DNA of 64,000 nucleotides. Source: Streptomyces sp. NBC_01669 (GTDB lineage: Bacteria > Actinomycetota > Actinomycetes > Streptomycetales > Streptomycetaceae). The stretch covers positions 4,092,001 to 4,156,000 of the forward strand of contig NZ_JAPEQG010000001.1 of NCBI RefSeq assembly GCF_026339735.1, read 5' to 3'. The notes below the pieces were generated by a model that saw only the letters and a program-made list of their open reading frames with translations, was not told the DNA's origin and did not search any database. This document shows positions 25,101-33,409 of this stretch, in pieces. Position numbers and translations under genes: made by a program. The stretch's first letter is position 1, and the number at the start of each line of letters is the position of its first letter.

Positions 25101-26365
25101 CCGGCGACGACGACGCGAACGGGCGCGACGACGAGGTGCGGGGCCCGCGGCGCGTACCGGGACCGCGGGCGGCGGCGGACGACTTCGACCTCGGCGCCGT
25201 ACCGACGGCGCCCGGGCCCACGGCACCCGCCCCGGCGCTTTCCCACCGCGTGCTCAAGGCCCTCCTCGGCGCCTGGGCGCTGGCCGCCTGTTCCGCCGAA
25301 GAGACCGAGGCGGTCGAGGCGCACCTCACCGAGTGCGCCGCCTGCGCGGACGAAGCGCTGCGGCTGCGCGACGCGGTCGGTCTGCTGCACACCGACCGCA
25401 GCCTGGACCTCGACCCGCTGCTGCGCTCCCGGGTGCTCGAAAGCTGTCTGAGCCGTCGCCCGGCCAGGATCCCGGTGCCGAGCTGGGCCGTTCCGTACGA
25501 CGCGGAGACCGCCCGCCTCGACGCGCTCCTCCGTGACATCGGCAGCTCGGAATGGCATGCGCCGGTGCGGCTGAGGTGGTTCGAGGGCGAGCGACAGGTC
25601 AACCGCAAGACGACGGTCGCCGGGGTGATCGGCCATCTCATGACCGTCGACGGGCTGGTCAGCACCGCCCTCGGCCTGGACGATCCGGCCGCCGGCGGAC
25701 GCCGCGGGAGCGATACCGCCCCCGGCTCCGAGCTCCCGCTCTCCCCCACCCTGCGCACCGAGACGTACTGGTCGGCGGCCCGACGACCGGCCACCCGGGC
25801 CGTCCGCGAGCCCTGGCGCGACCAGAGCCACGCCCTCATCCGCACGGTGTCGTTCGCCGGCCGCGGGGCCGCCGAGCTGTCCGTCTCGTACGGGGACTTC
25901 GCCCTCCCGCTGCAGGACGCCCTGCTGGACCGGGCCTTCGAGTGCTGGGTGCACGGCGGTGACATCGCGGACGCGGTGGACTATCCGTACGAGGCCCCGT
26001 CCGCCGCCCATCTCCACCGGATGATCGATCTGGCGGCCCGGCTCCTGCCGGCCGCCCTCGCCGGACGCCGCCGGGCCGGGCTCGCGGCGCCCGCCCGCCA
26101 CCTGGTGAGGGCCGGCTCGCCGGGCCGTTCGCTCCATCTGGAGATCGAGGGCTCGGGCGGCGGCAACTGGTACATCGCCCTGGACTCCCCGGCCGCGCTC
26201 GGCTCGCCCGACCACGCGGTCGCGCAGGTGGCGCTGGACGGCACGGAGTTCTGCCGACTGGTCGCGGGCCATGTGTCGCCCGTCGACGCGGCGGCCGGGC
26301 AGGAAGGCGACCGCGAGGCGATCCGCGACGTGCTGTTCGCGGCGGCTTCGCTCAGCCGGCTCTAG
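25097..26365 (+). CDS. anti-sigma-type zinc finger fused to a mycothiol-dependent maleylpyruvate isomerase-like domain
   Basis: 422 residues. The N-terminal third holds a zinc finger H76-x3-C80-x2-C83 (HLTECAAC) as in ZAS anti-sigma factors. The remainder, from DAETARLDALLRDI, carries a DinB/MDMPI-like four-helix domain (WHAPVRLRWFEGERQVNRKTTV, GHLMTVDGLV, CWVHGGDIADAV) and an MDMPI-like C-terminal domain. No transmembrane helix is evident, unlike the anti-sigma factor at 6683. It overlaps the sigma gene by 4 bases, so it probably binds that sigma factor and may respond to mycothiol or thiol state; the sensing idea is inference. Confidence 0.82.
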   Translation: MTGDDDANGRDDEVRGPRRVPGPRAAADDFDLGAVPTAPGPTAPAPALSHRVLKALLGAWALAACSAEETEAVEAHLTECAACADEALRLRDAVGLLHTDRSLDLDPLLRSRVLESCLSRRPARIPVPSWAVPYDAETARLDALLRDIGSSEWHAPVRLRWFEGERQVNRKTTVAGVIGHLMTVDGLVSTALGLDDPAAGGRRGSDTAPGSELPLSPTLRTETYWSAARRPATRAVREPWRDQSHALIRTVSFAGRGAAELSVSYGDFALPLQDALLDRAFECWVHGGDIADAVDYPYEAPSAAHLHRMIDLAARLLPAALAGRRRAGLAAPARHLVRAGSPGRSLHLEIEGSGGGNWYIALDSPAALGSPDHAVAQVALDGTEFCRLVAGHVSPVDAAAGQEGDREAIRDVLFAAASLSRL

Positions 26366-26379
26366 TGCTGCGACCGGCA

Positions 26380-26463
26380 CTGGGGTCTCTCGCCCGGATC
26401 ATGCCGGGCTCGCGGGGGCAGGCACGCACCCTGATCCCGCCTGATCCCAACGAAAGACCCCAG
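26380..26463. terminator. long bidirectional hairpin between convergent genes
   Basis: CTGGGGTCT (26380-26388) pairs with AGACCCCAG (26455-26463), with a smaller GCCCGG/CCGGGC hairpin inside. It fills the gap between the zinc-finger gene and purU, which face each other. Confidence 0.5.
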
Positions 26464-26482
26464 GGGATGTCGGTCCTCCGCC

Positions 26483-27361
26483 CTACGCGAAGATCACTGT
26501 GCGGCGCCCGTTGAGCAGGATGCGTCGCTCCGCGTGCCACTTCACCGCGCGCGCCAGCGCCTGGCATTCCACATCGCGCCCGATCGCGACCAGCTCGTCC
26601 GGCGTGACGCCGTGGCCGACGCGCTCGACCTCCTGCTCGATGATCGGTCCCTCGTCGAGGTCGGCGGTCACGTAGTGCGCCGTCGCACCGATCAGCTTCA
26701 CACCGCGGGCATGCGCCTGGTGATACGGCTTCGCGCCCTTGAAGCTCGGCAGGAAGGAGTGGTGGATGTTGATGATCCGCCCGCTGAGCTGCTTGCACAG
26801 ATCGTCGGAGAGAACCTGCATGTAGCGGGCGAGGACGACCAGCTCGACGTTCTCCTCGCGGACCAGCTGCAGCAGCTGTGCCTCCGCCTCCGCCTTGGTC
26901 TCCTTGGTCACCGGGATGTGCCGGAAGGGCACGTCGTACGAGGCGGCGAGCTCGGCGAAGTCCGTGTGGTTGGAGACGACGGCCGCGATGTCGATCGGCA
27001 GCGCGCCGATGCTGGAGCGGAACAGCAGGTCGTTGAGGCAGTGGCCGAACTTGCTGACCATCAGCACGACCCGCATCCGGTCCGAGGAGCGGTGGATCTG
27101 CCAGTCCATCCGGAACGAGTCCCCGATGGCGGCGAAACTGGCCCGCAGCTTCTCCACGGTCACCGGGGCGTCCGCCGAGAAGTGGACCCGCATGAAGAAG
27201 AGACCCGTGTCGTGATCACCGAACTGCTGACTGTCCTCGATATTGCAGCCGGTCATGAAGAGATAACTCGACACGGCGTGCACGATGCCCTGTTTGTCCG
27301 GGCACGAGAGGGTGAGGACGTACTGCTCGGGGGTGGTCTCAGCAGGCTGCGGCGCGGTCAT
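26483..27361 (-). CDS. purU: formyltetrahydrofolate deformylase
   Basis: 292 residues from ATG 27361. An N-terminal ACT domain (YVLTLSCPDKQGIVHAVSSYL) is followed by a formyltransferase-like domain with MVSKFGHCLNDLL, the active-site His/Asp region INIHHSFLPSFKGAKPY and HYVTADLDEGPIIEQ. It hydrolyses 10-formyl-tetrahydrofolate to formate and tetrahydrofolate, feeding PurT or balancing one-carbon pools. A GTG at 27379 would add six residues. The gene that follows on the plus side is separated by the hairpin at 26380. Confidence 0.93.
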   Translation of the reverse strand: MTAPQPAETTPEQYVLTLSCPDKQGIVHAVSSYLFMTGCNIEDSQQFGDHDTGLFFMRVHFSADAPVTVEKLRASFAAIGDSFRMDWQIHRSSDRMRVVLMVSKFGHCLNDLLFRSSIGALPIDIAAVVSNHTDFAELAASYDVPFRHIPVTKETKAEAEAQLLQLVREENVELVVLARYMQVLSDDLCKQLSGRIINIHHSFLPSFKGAKPYHQAHARGVKLIGATAHYVTADLDEGPIIEQEVERVGHGVTPDELVAIGRDVECQALARAVKWHAERRILLNGRRTVIFA

Positions 27362-27389
27362 GCCCGTAGCGTGCCACACCGTCCCCGTT

Positions 27390-27887
27390 TCAGGCGGTCC
27401 TGGTCATGATGCGGAGCACGTCCAGGGAGCGCGGCGGGGTGTCGGGGTCCTCGCCGTCGTTCGTGGCGAGCAGGACGTGCGCCTCACGGGCGGCCCGCAC
27501 GGCTTCCGGCCAGCCGTGGTGCTCCAGATAGGCGGAGACGGGGGCGTCGGCGCCGACCTGGTGCATGATGCGCAGCACCCGCAGCACGGCGACGTCGACG
27601 AGGGCCGCCTCGCCGGAGTCACGGAAGACCGTCCCGACGTATTTCTCGGCGGACCAGTTGTCCAGCCAGGTGTCCTCGACCAGGCGGTACACGGCGTCGG
27701 TGACATCGCCGTACCCCTCCCGGCCGGCCAGCCAGCACTCGTGGTGGAAGACGGGGTCGGAGAGCATGTGCAGCGCCGAGCGCACGTTGCTGCGCCAGCG
27801 CCACCAAGGAACGTCATTGAGCGGCATGCCGCCCATGGTGGAGGAGCGACGGCCGCGACGGGAAGTGTTCTCCGAACCTTGCTGCAC
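27390..27887 (-). CDS. SCO4402-family protein, unknown function
   Basis: A cytoplasmic protein of up to 165 residues rich in Trp and His, with VPWWRWRSNVRSALHMLSDP and EHHGWPEAVRAAREAHVLL as distinctive segments. I recall this as the SCO4402 family of streptomycetes; function is not known. The first 17 residues from GTG 27887 are unlike the rest, so ATG 27836 or 27827 may be the true start. It stops 28 bp before the purU start and may be co-transcribed with it. Confidence 0.75.
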   Translation of the reverse strand: MQQGSENTSRRGRRSSTMGGMPLNDVPWWRWRSNVRSALHMLSDPVFHHECWLAGREGYGDVTDAVYRLVEDTWLDNWSAEKYVGTVFRDSGEAALVDVAVLRVLRIMHQVGADAPVSAYLEHHGWPEAVRAAREAHVLLATNDGEDPDTPPRSLDVLRIMTRTA

Positions 27888-28004
27888 GGTTGTCGATCGT
27901 ACGTTCCCTCCTTCCCGGCTCGCACCGGCCCCTGCAATTCACCTGGATGTCACCGAGCGTTGAACGGGGCACACATCGGCGTTACCCCGCGCGCGGAAAT
28001 GTTC

Positions 28005-29291
28005 ATGCCCATGACCGGATGGCGACGCCTCACCTCCCCCCGCCCCTACACATTCCTCACATGTACGGCGGCGGCCGGGGCATTGCTGATGACCGGCTGC
28101 GGTGCGCTCCCTGGGGCCTCGGGGGACTCCAGGGAGCCCGTCACCGTCGTGACCTGGGCCCCCGACGGCTCCAACGGTCCGGATACGGAGAACATGGCGG
28201 GCATGACGGCCATGGCCCGCGCCTACGCCCGCTGGGTGAACAACAACGGCGGGCTCGACGGGCACAAGCTGCGCGTCGTCACCTGCAACGAGGACGACAC
28301 GTCGAACGGCGCGGGGGACTGCGCCCGGCGGGCGGTCGCGGAGAAGGCGGTCGCGGTCGTCGGCTCGTACAGTCCGGAGGGCCACTCCTTCATGGGGCCT
28401 CTGGAGGCCGCCGGGATCCCGTACATCGGCGGCTACGGGGCCTCCGCCGAGGAGTTCACCAGCTACGACTCGTACCCCGTCAACGGCGGCCAGTCGGCGC
28501 TTCTGGCGGGCAACGCCAAGCAGCTCGCCCGCAGTTGTGAGCGGGTCTCCCTGGTGCGCCCCGACACGCTGGGCGGCGACAGCCAGGCGTGGCTCTTCAG
28601 CACCGGCCTGAAGGAGGAGAAGCGGTCCGCGCCCACCGACGTCCGGGCGGCGGAGGCGGCCACGTCCTACGACCAGGCAGCCGAGCAGGCGCTGGAAGGG
28701 GCGGGGCGGTCCGACGGGTGCGTGACGACGGTGCTCGGGGACCGCACGGAGACGTTCTTCGACTCCTACCGCCGTCTCGAACCGTCGGACGGGTCCGTGC
28801 GGATCTCGTCGGTCCTCGGCAGCGTCGGCCAGCCGCTGATCAACAGGACCGGCGGGCGGAACAGCCCCTTCGAGGGGGCGTACGTCACCGGCTGGTACCC
28901 CGAGTCGGGGGATGCCCGCTGGGACGAGATGCGCACGGTGATCCGGAAGCACGCGTTCGGCGACAACCGGATCGACCCGGACAACACCGGTGTCCAGACG
29001 ACGTGGATCGCGTACACGGCGCTGAAGGAGATCGTGACGGCGATCGACGCCCCGGACATCACCGGCGGCAAGATCACGACTGCTCTCAACAGAGGTGTCG
29101 AGGTCGACACCGGTGGTCTCACCCCGGTGCTGCGGTGGCGGTACGAGGACATGCTGGGCTCGTCGGCGTATCCGCGGATCGTGAACCGGAAGGTGACGTT
29201 CCAAGTGGTGCGGAAGGGACGGCTGGTGGCAGAGAGGAAGGGGTTCGTGGACGTCACGAACACGCTGTCGGAGGCCAGCGCGAAGGGCTGA
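28005..29291 (+). CDS. lipoprotein, branched-chain amino acid-type ABC solute-binding protein
   Basis: 428 residues from ATG 28005 (GGAA six bases before; ATG 27999 and 28011 are also in frame). The lipobox is LLMTGC (about residues 27-32), so the mature protein is tethered to the membrane outside. The periplasmic-binding fold type I is seen in MAGMTAMARAYARWVNNNGGLDGHKLRVVTCNED, VAVVGSYSP and IPYIGGYG. No permease or ATPase gene lies beside it, so it is an orphan binding protein, perhaps a sensor or partner of a distant transporter. Confidence 0.84.
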   Translation: MPMTGWRRLTSPRPYTFLTCTAAAGALLMTGCGALPGASGDSREPVTVVTWAPDGSNGPDTENMAGMTAMARAYARWVNNNGGLDGHKLRVVTCNEDDTSNGAGDCARRAVAEKAVAVVGSYSPEGHSFMGPLEAAGIPYIGGYGASAEEFTSYDSYPVNGGQSALLAGNAKQLARSCERVSLVRPDTLGGDSQAWLFSTGLKEEKRSAPTDVRAAEAATSYDQAAEQALEGAGRSDGCVTTVLGDRTETFFDSYRRLEPSDGSVRISSVLGSVGQPLINRTGGRNSPFEGAYVTGWYPESGDARWDEMRTVIRKHAFGDNRIDPDNTGVQTTWIAYTALKEIVTAIDAPDITGGKITTALNRGVEVDTGGLTPVLRWRYEDMLGSSAYPRIVNRKVTFQVVRKGRLVAERKGFVDVTNTLSEASAKG

Positions 29292-29301
29292 GTACCCCGC
29301 A

Positions 29302-29334
29302 AGCCCCTCCGGCGGTCGAGGAGCGGGGTGCGGG
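29302..29334. repeat. Streptomyces-type intergenic repeat, uninterrupted copy
   Basis: CCCCTCCGGCGGTCGAGGAG followed by CGGGGTGCGGG. It closely matches the sequence reconstructed on both sides of the MITE-like element at 14853-14873/15070-15090, and so serves as the reference for the empty site. Confidence 0.5.
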
Positions 29335-29348
29335 CGCATGGGGGGTGC

Positions 29349-29381
29349 GGGGGTGCTGCCCCAGTGCTGGGCAGCACCCCC
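29349..29381. terminator. strong 13-bp-stem hairpin between convergent genes
   Basis: GGGGGTGCTGCCC (29349-29361), seven-base loop, GGGCAGCACCCCC (29369-29381). It ends the lipoprotein gene on the plus strand and the Gln/Pro-rich gene on the minus strand. Confidence 0.7.
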
Positions 29382-29390
29382 CCACCGCCG

Positions 29391-30809
29391 TCAGAGCTCC
29401 GTCGGCGCCCGCCGCGTCAACCCGTACTTCGCCGCGATCGAGTTCCACAGCCCCGACGCCTGCGCCTTCGCCTTGCTCGCCTCACCGCTCGCCCGATCGG
29501 CCTGGGCCTTCTCGGACGTCGCGCGGGCCTGCCCGTGCCTGCAGACCTTCTTGCCGTTCTTGGCCTGCGCGGCCCACGCCGCGTAGTGGTCGTCGGCGGA
29601 GGCCGACGCCTGCCACGCCTTCGTGAGCGCCGAGGTCAGCTGCGCGTTGTTCGGCAGCTTGTCGACGGTCAGCCCCTGCAGCCGCGTCACCAGGTCGCGG
29701 CGCTGCTTGGCCGCGCCCTGCAGATCGGTGACCGCCTGGTCCAGGTTGCTGCAGGATTTGGTCTTCTCCACGGCCCCGATGACCGCCGCACGGCTGTTGT
29801 TGCTGTCCGCGAGCAGCTTGTCGAGCGCCTCGGCCTGCGGCTTCGCCGGGTCGGCCGCCGCCTGCGTGGAGGGCTTCGCGGCGGGCGAGCTCGCCGCGGC
29901 CACCGGCTGCTTGTCGTCCGCGCCCTTGTCGTCGCCACTCATCAGCGCACCCGCGCCGAGCCCGACGACGGCGCAGCCGACGACGACCGCGGCGATCAGC
30001 GGGACGTGCGACGGCTTCTTGCGCTGTCCGGCCCGGCCCTGCGGCGGCTCGCCGTGCTGCGGCTGGTAGGCCGGCGCGGGCTGCTGGTGCGGCTGGCCGG
30101 CTCCCTGGTACGGCGCCTGTCCCGGGTCGAACCGGGGCATCTGCTGCGTGGAGGCCGCCGGCTCCTCGGTGCGGAACAGGTTGTCGAACTCGGCGGGGGG
30201 CTGCCGCTCACCGGGCGCACCCGGCCTGATGCCGTACGGGGCACCACCGGGCACCGGCGGAATGTACTGGGTCGCGTCGGAGGCCGATGCGGGCGGCTGC
30301 GCGTGGGCGATGAACTGGGTCGCCTCCGCGGCACTCTCGGGCGGCACCGGCGCGATGAACTGCGTGGCATCCGCGTCGCCGCCCATGCCCGCACCTGCGC
30401 CCGTTCCGGTTCCCGTTCCCGGTACGGCCTCCGGGGGCAGCGGCTGAGCGTACGGCTGGGGCTGGGGCTGGGCGTACGCCTGGGCCTGGGGCTGGGCGTA
30501 CTGCTGGGGCTGCGCATACGACTGGGGCTGGGCGTACTGCTGAGGCTGCTCGGCCGGCAGGGGCAGGCCCTGCTGCCCGTACGCCTGCCCCTGGTCGTAC
30601 TGCGCGTACGGGCCCTGCGGCGACGCGTCCTGCTGCGGCGCCTGCGGCCCCCAGGCCTGACCCCATGGCTGCCCGCCCGCCGGAGCGGGCTGGTCGGCCG
30701 GTCCGCCCGGTATCCAGGGCTCGCCGCCACCTGCGGGCAGCACGACACCTTCGTGCGCGGGCCGTACAGCAGGGAGCTGCTGCTCGTCACCCTGTCCGCT
30801 CTGCGTCAC
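29391..30809 (-). CDS. Gln/Pro-rich membrane protein with repeated DATQ(F/Y)I motifs
   Basis: 472 residues. Residues 1-265 are disordered and rich in Gln, Pro, Ala and Tyr, with short YAQPQ repeats (about 91-123). Three similar motifs follow: DATQFI (Thr149), EATQFI (Thr164) and DATQYI (Thr180). One transmembrane helix lies at about 270-290; the C-terminal 180 residues are outside, helical, with two Cys (CSNLDQAV and KKVCRHG). Topology: long cytoplasmic arm, single helix, small outside domain. The Thr motifs fit pThr-x-x-Ile recognition by FHA domains, but kinase and partner are inferred. The outside domain is not one I know. Confidence 0.78.
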   Translation of the reverse strand: MTQSGQGDEQQLPAVRPAHEGVVLPAGGGEPWIPGGPADQPAPAGGQPWGQAWGPQAPQQDASPQGPYAQYDQGQAYGQQGLPLPAEQPQQYAQPQSYAQPQQYAQPQAQAYAQPQPQPYAQPLPPEAVPGTGTGTGAGAGMGGDADATQFIAPVPPESAAEATQFIAHAQPPASASDATQYIPPVPGGAPYGIRPGAPGERQPPAEFDNLFRTEEPAASTQQMPRFDPGQAPYQGAGQPHQQPAPAYQPQHGEPPQGRAGQRKKPSHVPLIAAVVVGCAVVGLGAGALMSGDDKGADDKQPVAAASSPAAKPSTQAAADPAKPQAEALDKLLADSNNSRAAVIGAVEKTKSCSNLDQAVTDLQGAAKQRRDLVTRLQGLTVDKLPNNAQLTSALTKAWQASASADDHYAAWAAQAKNGKKVCRHGQARATSEKAQADRASGEASKAKAQASGLWNSIAAKYGLTRRAPTEL

Positions 30810-30980
30810 CGGGACTCCTACGTGTAAACCTACGGAATCGTCGGCTCACGCTATCGGGTGACAGCCGCCCTCCGCCAAGCGCCCGATATCACTCACCACC
30901 CCTTCACAGGGGCAGTAACACGCCGGGCCCTGACGACGCAGTTAACGGGCGCCCCGAAAAAATCCCTGATCAGACGCCGG

Positions 30981-32363
30981 TCAGGCTGCCTGGAGCTCCA
31001 GCCGCGCTCCGAACTCCCGGACCGCCGGCTCGTCGCCGTACGGGACCAGCCGCTGCTGCAGATCGTCCAGGTACTCCGCGCCCCGGCTCGACCGCACCGT
31101 CCCCAGCAGCTCCATCGCCCGCGTCCCGGTATGACACGCCTGCTCCACCTCGCGCAGCTGCACCTGCGCCGTGGCGAGCAGCACCAGACCGATGCCCCGG
31201 CGCCGGGCCCGGGACTCCGGGAGGCCGGCCAGGGACTCCGTCGCCCGGCGCGCGGCCGCCTCCGCCTGGCCGAGATCGCGGTGGCAGTGGGCCAGCTCGT
31301 CGGCGAGATAGGCGGAGTCGAAGTGGACGATCCATGGCGGGTCGTCACCGGTGTCCGGTTCGGCGTGCTCCAGCGCCGTCAGGGCCCGGCCCGCCACCGC
31401 CTGGCACGTCCGGGCATCGCCGAGCAGCGCGTGCCCGCGCGCCTCCGCCGCGTAGAACATCGCCTCCGCGCGCGGCGCGACCCGCCCGCGCGCTCCCTCC
31501 TGCGCGGCCCGTGCCAGCTGCGCGATCTCCCGCGGGTTGCCGAGCTGTGCGGCGAGATGGCTCATCGAAGCAGCCAGCACATAGCCGCCGTACGACCGGT
31601 CGCCCGCCGCCTGCGCCAGTCGCAGAGCCTGGATGTAGTACCGCTGGGCGAGCCCCGGCTGCCCCGTGTCGACCGCCATGTACCCGGCGAGCTCGGTGAG
31701 CCGCGCGACCGCCGCGAACAGCTGCCGCCCGACCGTTTCGCGGTACGCCCCCGAGAGCAGCCCGGAGACCACGCTGTTGAGGTAGTGCACCAGGACCGGC
31801 CGCACATGTCCGCTGCCGAACCGGTGGTCGAGGTCGACCAGCGCCGCCGTCATCGCCACCACCGCCTCCACGTCCGACATCCCGACCCGCGCCCCCGCCG
31901 CGCGCGCCACCTGCGGGTCGGCACCGGTGATCAGCCAGTCCCTGCTGGGCTCGACCAGCGCCGAGGACGCGACCGCCGAACCGGACAGGACGTCGCGGCG
32001 TCCGACATCGCTGCGCCACAGCTCGCAGACCTGCTCGATCGCGCCGATCACGGTCGGCGCGAACTGCAGGCCGACTCCGGACGCCAGATTCTTGCCGTTG
32101 GCCATCCCGATCTCGTCGATCGTGACCGTACGGCCGAGCTTGCGCCCGAGCGCCTCGGCGATGATTCCCGGTGCCCTGCCGCGCGGTTGCTGCCCGCGCA
32201 GCCAGCGGGCCACGGAAGTCTTGTCGTAACGGAGGTCGAGGCCGCGCTCCGCGCCGACCATGTTGACCCGGCGGGCGAGGCCCGCATTGGAGCATCCGGC
32301 TTCCTGGATGAGCGCCTGGAGCCGTTCGTTCGGCTGGCGTGCGACGAGAGGCCTGGCTGCCAT
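30981..32363 (-). CDS. HTH/TPR-type transcriptional regulator (NsdA-like)
   Basis: 460 residues from ATG 32363, preceded by AGGGGG. An N-terminal helix-turn-helix (LARRVNMVGAERGLDLRYD, SVARWLRGQQPRG) is followed by about 350 residues of helical TPR-like repeats (AVARLTELAGYMAVDTGQPG, YIQALRLAQAAGD, LGDARTCQAVAGRALTALEH). The plan matches NsdA-type streptomycete regulators, which restrain development or antibiotic production; assignment to that subgroup is by overall resemblance. A perfect 8+8 inverted repeat lies 18 bp upstream of the start and could be its operator. Confidence 0.8.
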   Translation of the reverse strand: MAARPLVARQPNERLQALIQEAGCSNAGLARRVNMVGAERGLDLRYDKTSVARWLRGQQPRGRAPGIIAEALGRKLGRTVTIDEIGMANGKNLASGVGLQFAPTVIGAIEQVCELWRSDVGRRDVLSGSAVASSALVEPSRDWLITGADPQVARAAGARVGMSDVEAVVAMTAALVDLDHRFGSGHVRPVLVHYLNSVVSGLLSGAYRETVGRQLFAAVARLTELAGYMAVDTGQPGLAQRYYIQALRLAQAAGDRSYGGYVLAASMSHLAAQLGNPREIAQLARAAQEGARGRVAPRAEAMFYAAEARGHALLGDARTCQAVAGRALTALEHAEPDTGDDPPWIVHFDSAYLADELAHCHRDLGQAEAAARRATESLAGLPESRARRRGIGLVLLATAQVQLREVEQACHTGTRAMELLGTVRSSRGAEYLDDLQQRLVPYGDEPAVREFGARLELQAA

Positions 32364-32380
32364 GTTTCCCCCTGAGACCG

Positions 32381-32404
32381 CAGTGATCGGTGAATGGATC
32401 ACTG
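32381..32404. promoter_or_regulatory. perfect inverted repeat upstream of the NsdA-like gene
   Basis: CAGTGATC (32381-32388), spacer of eight bases, GATCACTG (32397-32404). It is 18 bp from the start codon of the leftward regulator, in a region that is A+T-rich for this genome. Of the 320 bp between 32364 and 32685 the rest shows only a short hydrophobic open frame that I do not trust. Confidence 0.45.
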
Positions 32405-32685
32405 CCCGGCATATGCCCAAGAAATGCGCACATGGATCGTGTTGGTGTTTTCCGTGGCGTTCACGGTATTCACGGCATTCATGGCGCTTATCGTGTCGTT
32501 GTTCAGGTTCGGCGCGTATTCGGCATGGGGGAACTGTTCCGGATTCCCCACATGTGGCTACCCGCCCCTCGACGCACTGCCTCATGCGCGCCCCCATCCA
32601 TGCATCCATGCGCCCCATGTGCAGGGCCGATGCACCGTGACCGCGTTCGCCACGCCCGTAACCCCAGGTGGTGGCGGAAGTTGTG

Positions 32686-33369
32686 ATGTTCGTGGAAGAG
32701 CCCATCGGAGTCACGGAAACCGCACAGGTCCCCCAACAACGAGGTGAGCAACTGCTCGACGCCGCCGTGCGCTATGCGGAGGAGCGGCACTGGGACGTGT
32801 TCCCCGGCACCTGGCTACAGGTGGTGGAAGGGGCGGAACGGTGCTCCTGCGGAGAAGCCCGCTGCGCGGCCCCCGGCGCCCACCCCACCCGGCCCGACTG
32901 GGCGACCTGGTCGACCGGCAGCGGCGCCGCGGCCCGCCGGATGTGGTCCCAGCAGCCCGGGGCTTCGGTGCTGTTGCCCACCGGGCGCACCTTCGACGCG
33001 ATCGACGTACCGGAGTCCGCCGGCTTCCTGGCGCTGGCCCGGATGGAGCGGATGAACCTGCCGCTCGGCCCCGTCACCTGCACCCCCGACCACCGGATGC
33101 TCTTCTTCGTACTGCCCGGCGCGGCGGCCAAGGTGGACGATCTCGTACGGAGGCTGGGCTGGAGCGCCACCGCGATCGGTCTGCTCGGCCGCGGTGAGGG
33201 CCACTACGTGGTGGGCCCGCCGACCAGAATCGGCGGGCGCGGTGCGGTGCAGTGGGCGCGCCGGCCCACCCCCGCCAACCGCTGGCTGCCCGAAGCCGAA
33301 GAGGTCATCAGCCCCCTCGCCTACGCCTGCGGACGGGAAGCAGCCGCCGCGCGCGCACGCCTTTCGTAG
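32686..33369 (+). CDS. prim-pol-like protein (bifunctional primase/polymerase N-terminal domain)
   Basis: 227 residues from ATG 32686, with GGAAG five bases upstream. The segment AAVRYAEERHWDVFPGTW, the Cys/His cluster CSCGEARCAAPGAHP and the sequence SVLLPTGRTFDAIDVPE match the N-terminal prim-pol-domain family found in many actinobacteria. Length is that of the stand-alone version with no helicase part. Catalytic activity is uncertain, since only FDAIDVP resembles the acidic primase motif. It precedes the ABC exporter by 40 bp but probably is not functionally linked to it. Confidence 0.75.
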   Translation: MFVEEPIGVTETAQVPQQRGEQLLDAAVRYAEERHWDVFPGTWLQVVEGAERCSCGEARCAAPGAHPTRPDWATWSTGSGAAARRMWSQQPGASVLLPTGRTFDAIDVPESAGFLALARMERMNLPLGPVTCTPDHRMLFFVLPGAAAKVDDLVRRLGWSATAIGLLGRGEGHYVVGPPTRIGGRGAVQWARRPTPANRWLPEAEEVISPLAYACGREAAAARARLS

Positions 33370-33409
33370 TCTGGGCCCCTCACACGGGGACACCGAAAGC
33401 AGGAGCACC

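Noticed and set aside
30440..30620. Short direct repeats that looked like a CRISPR or satellite array
   Set aside because: They are the coding repeats for YAQPQ in the Gln/Pro-rich protein; units are too short and irregular for CRISPR.
32394..32747. Rightward frame beginning with a hydrophobic stretch (about 30 residues)
   Set aside because: It overlaps the prim-pol gene start, has no ribosome binding site, and comes from short TTCACGG-like repeats in an A+T-rich promoter region.
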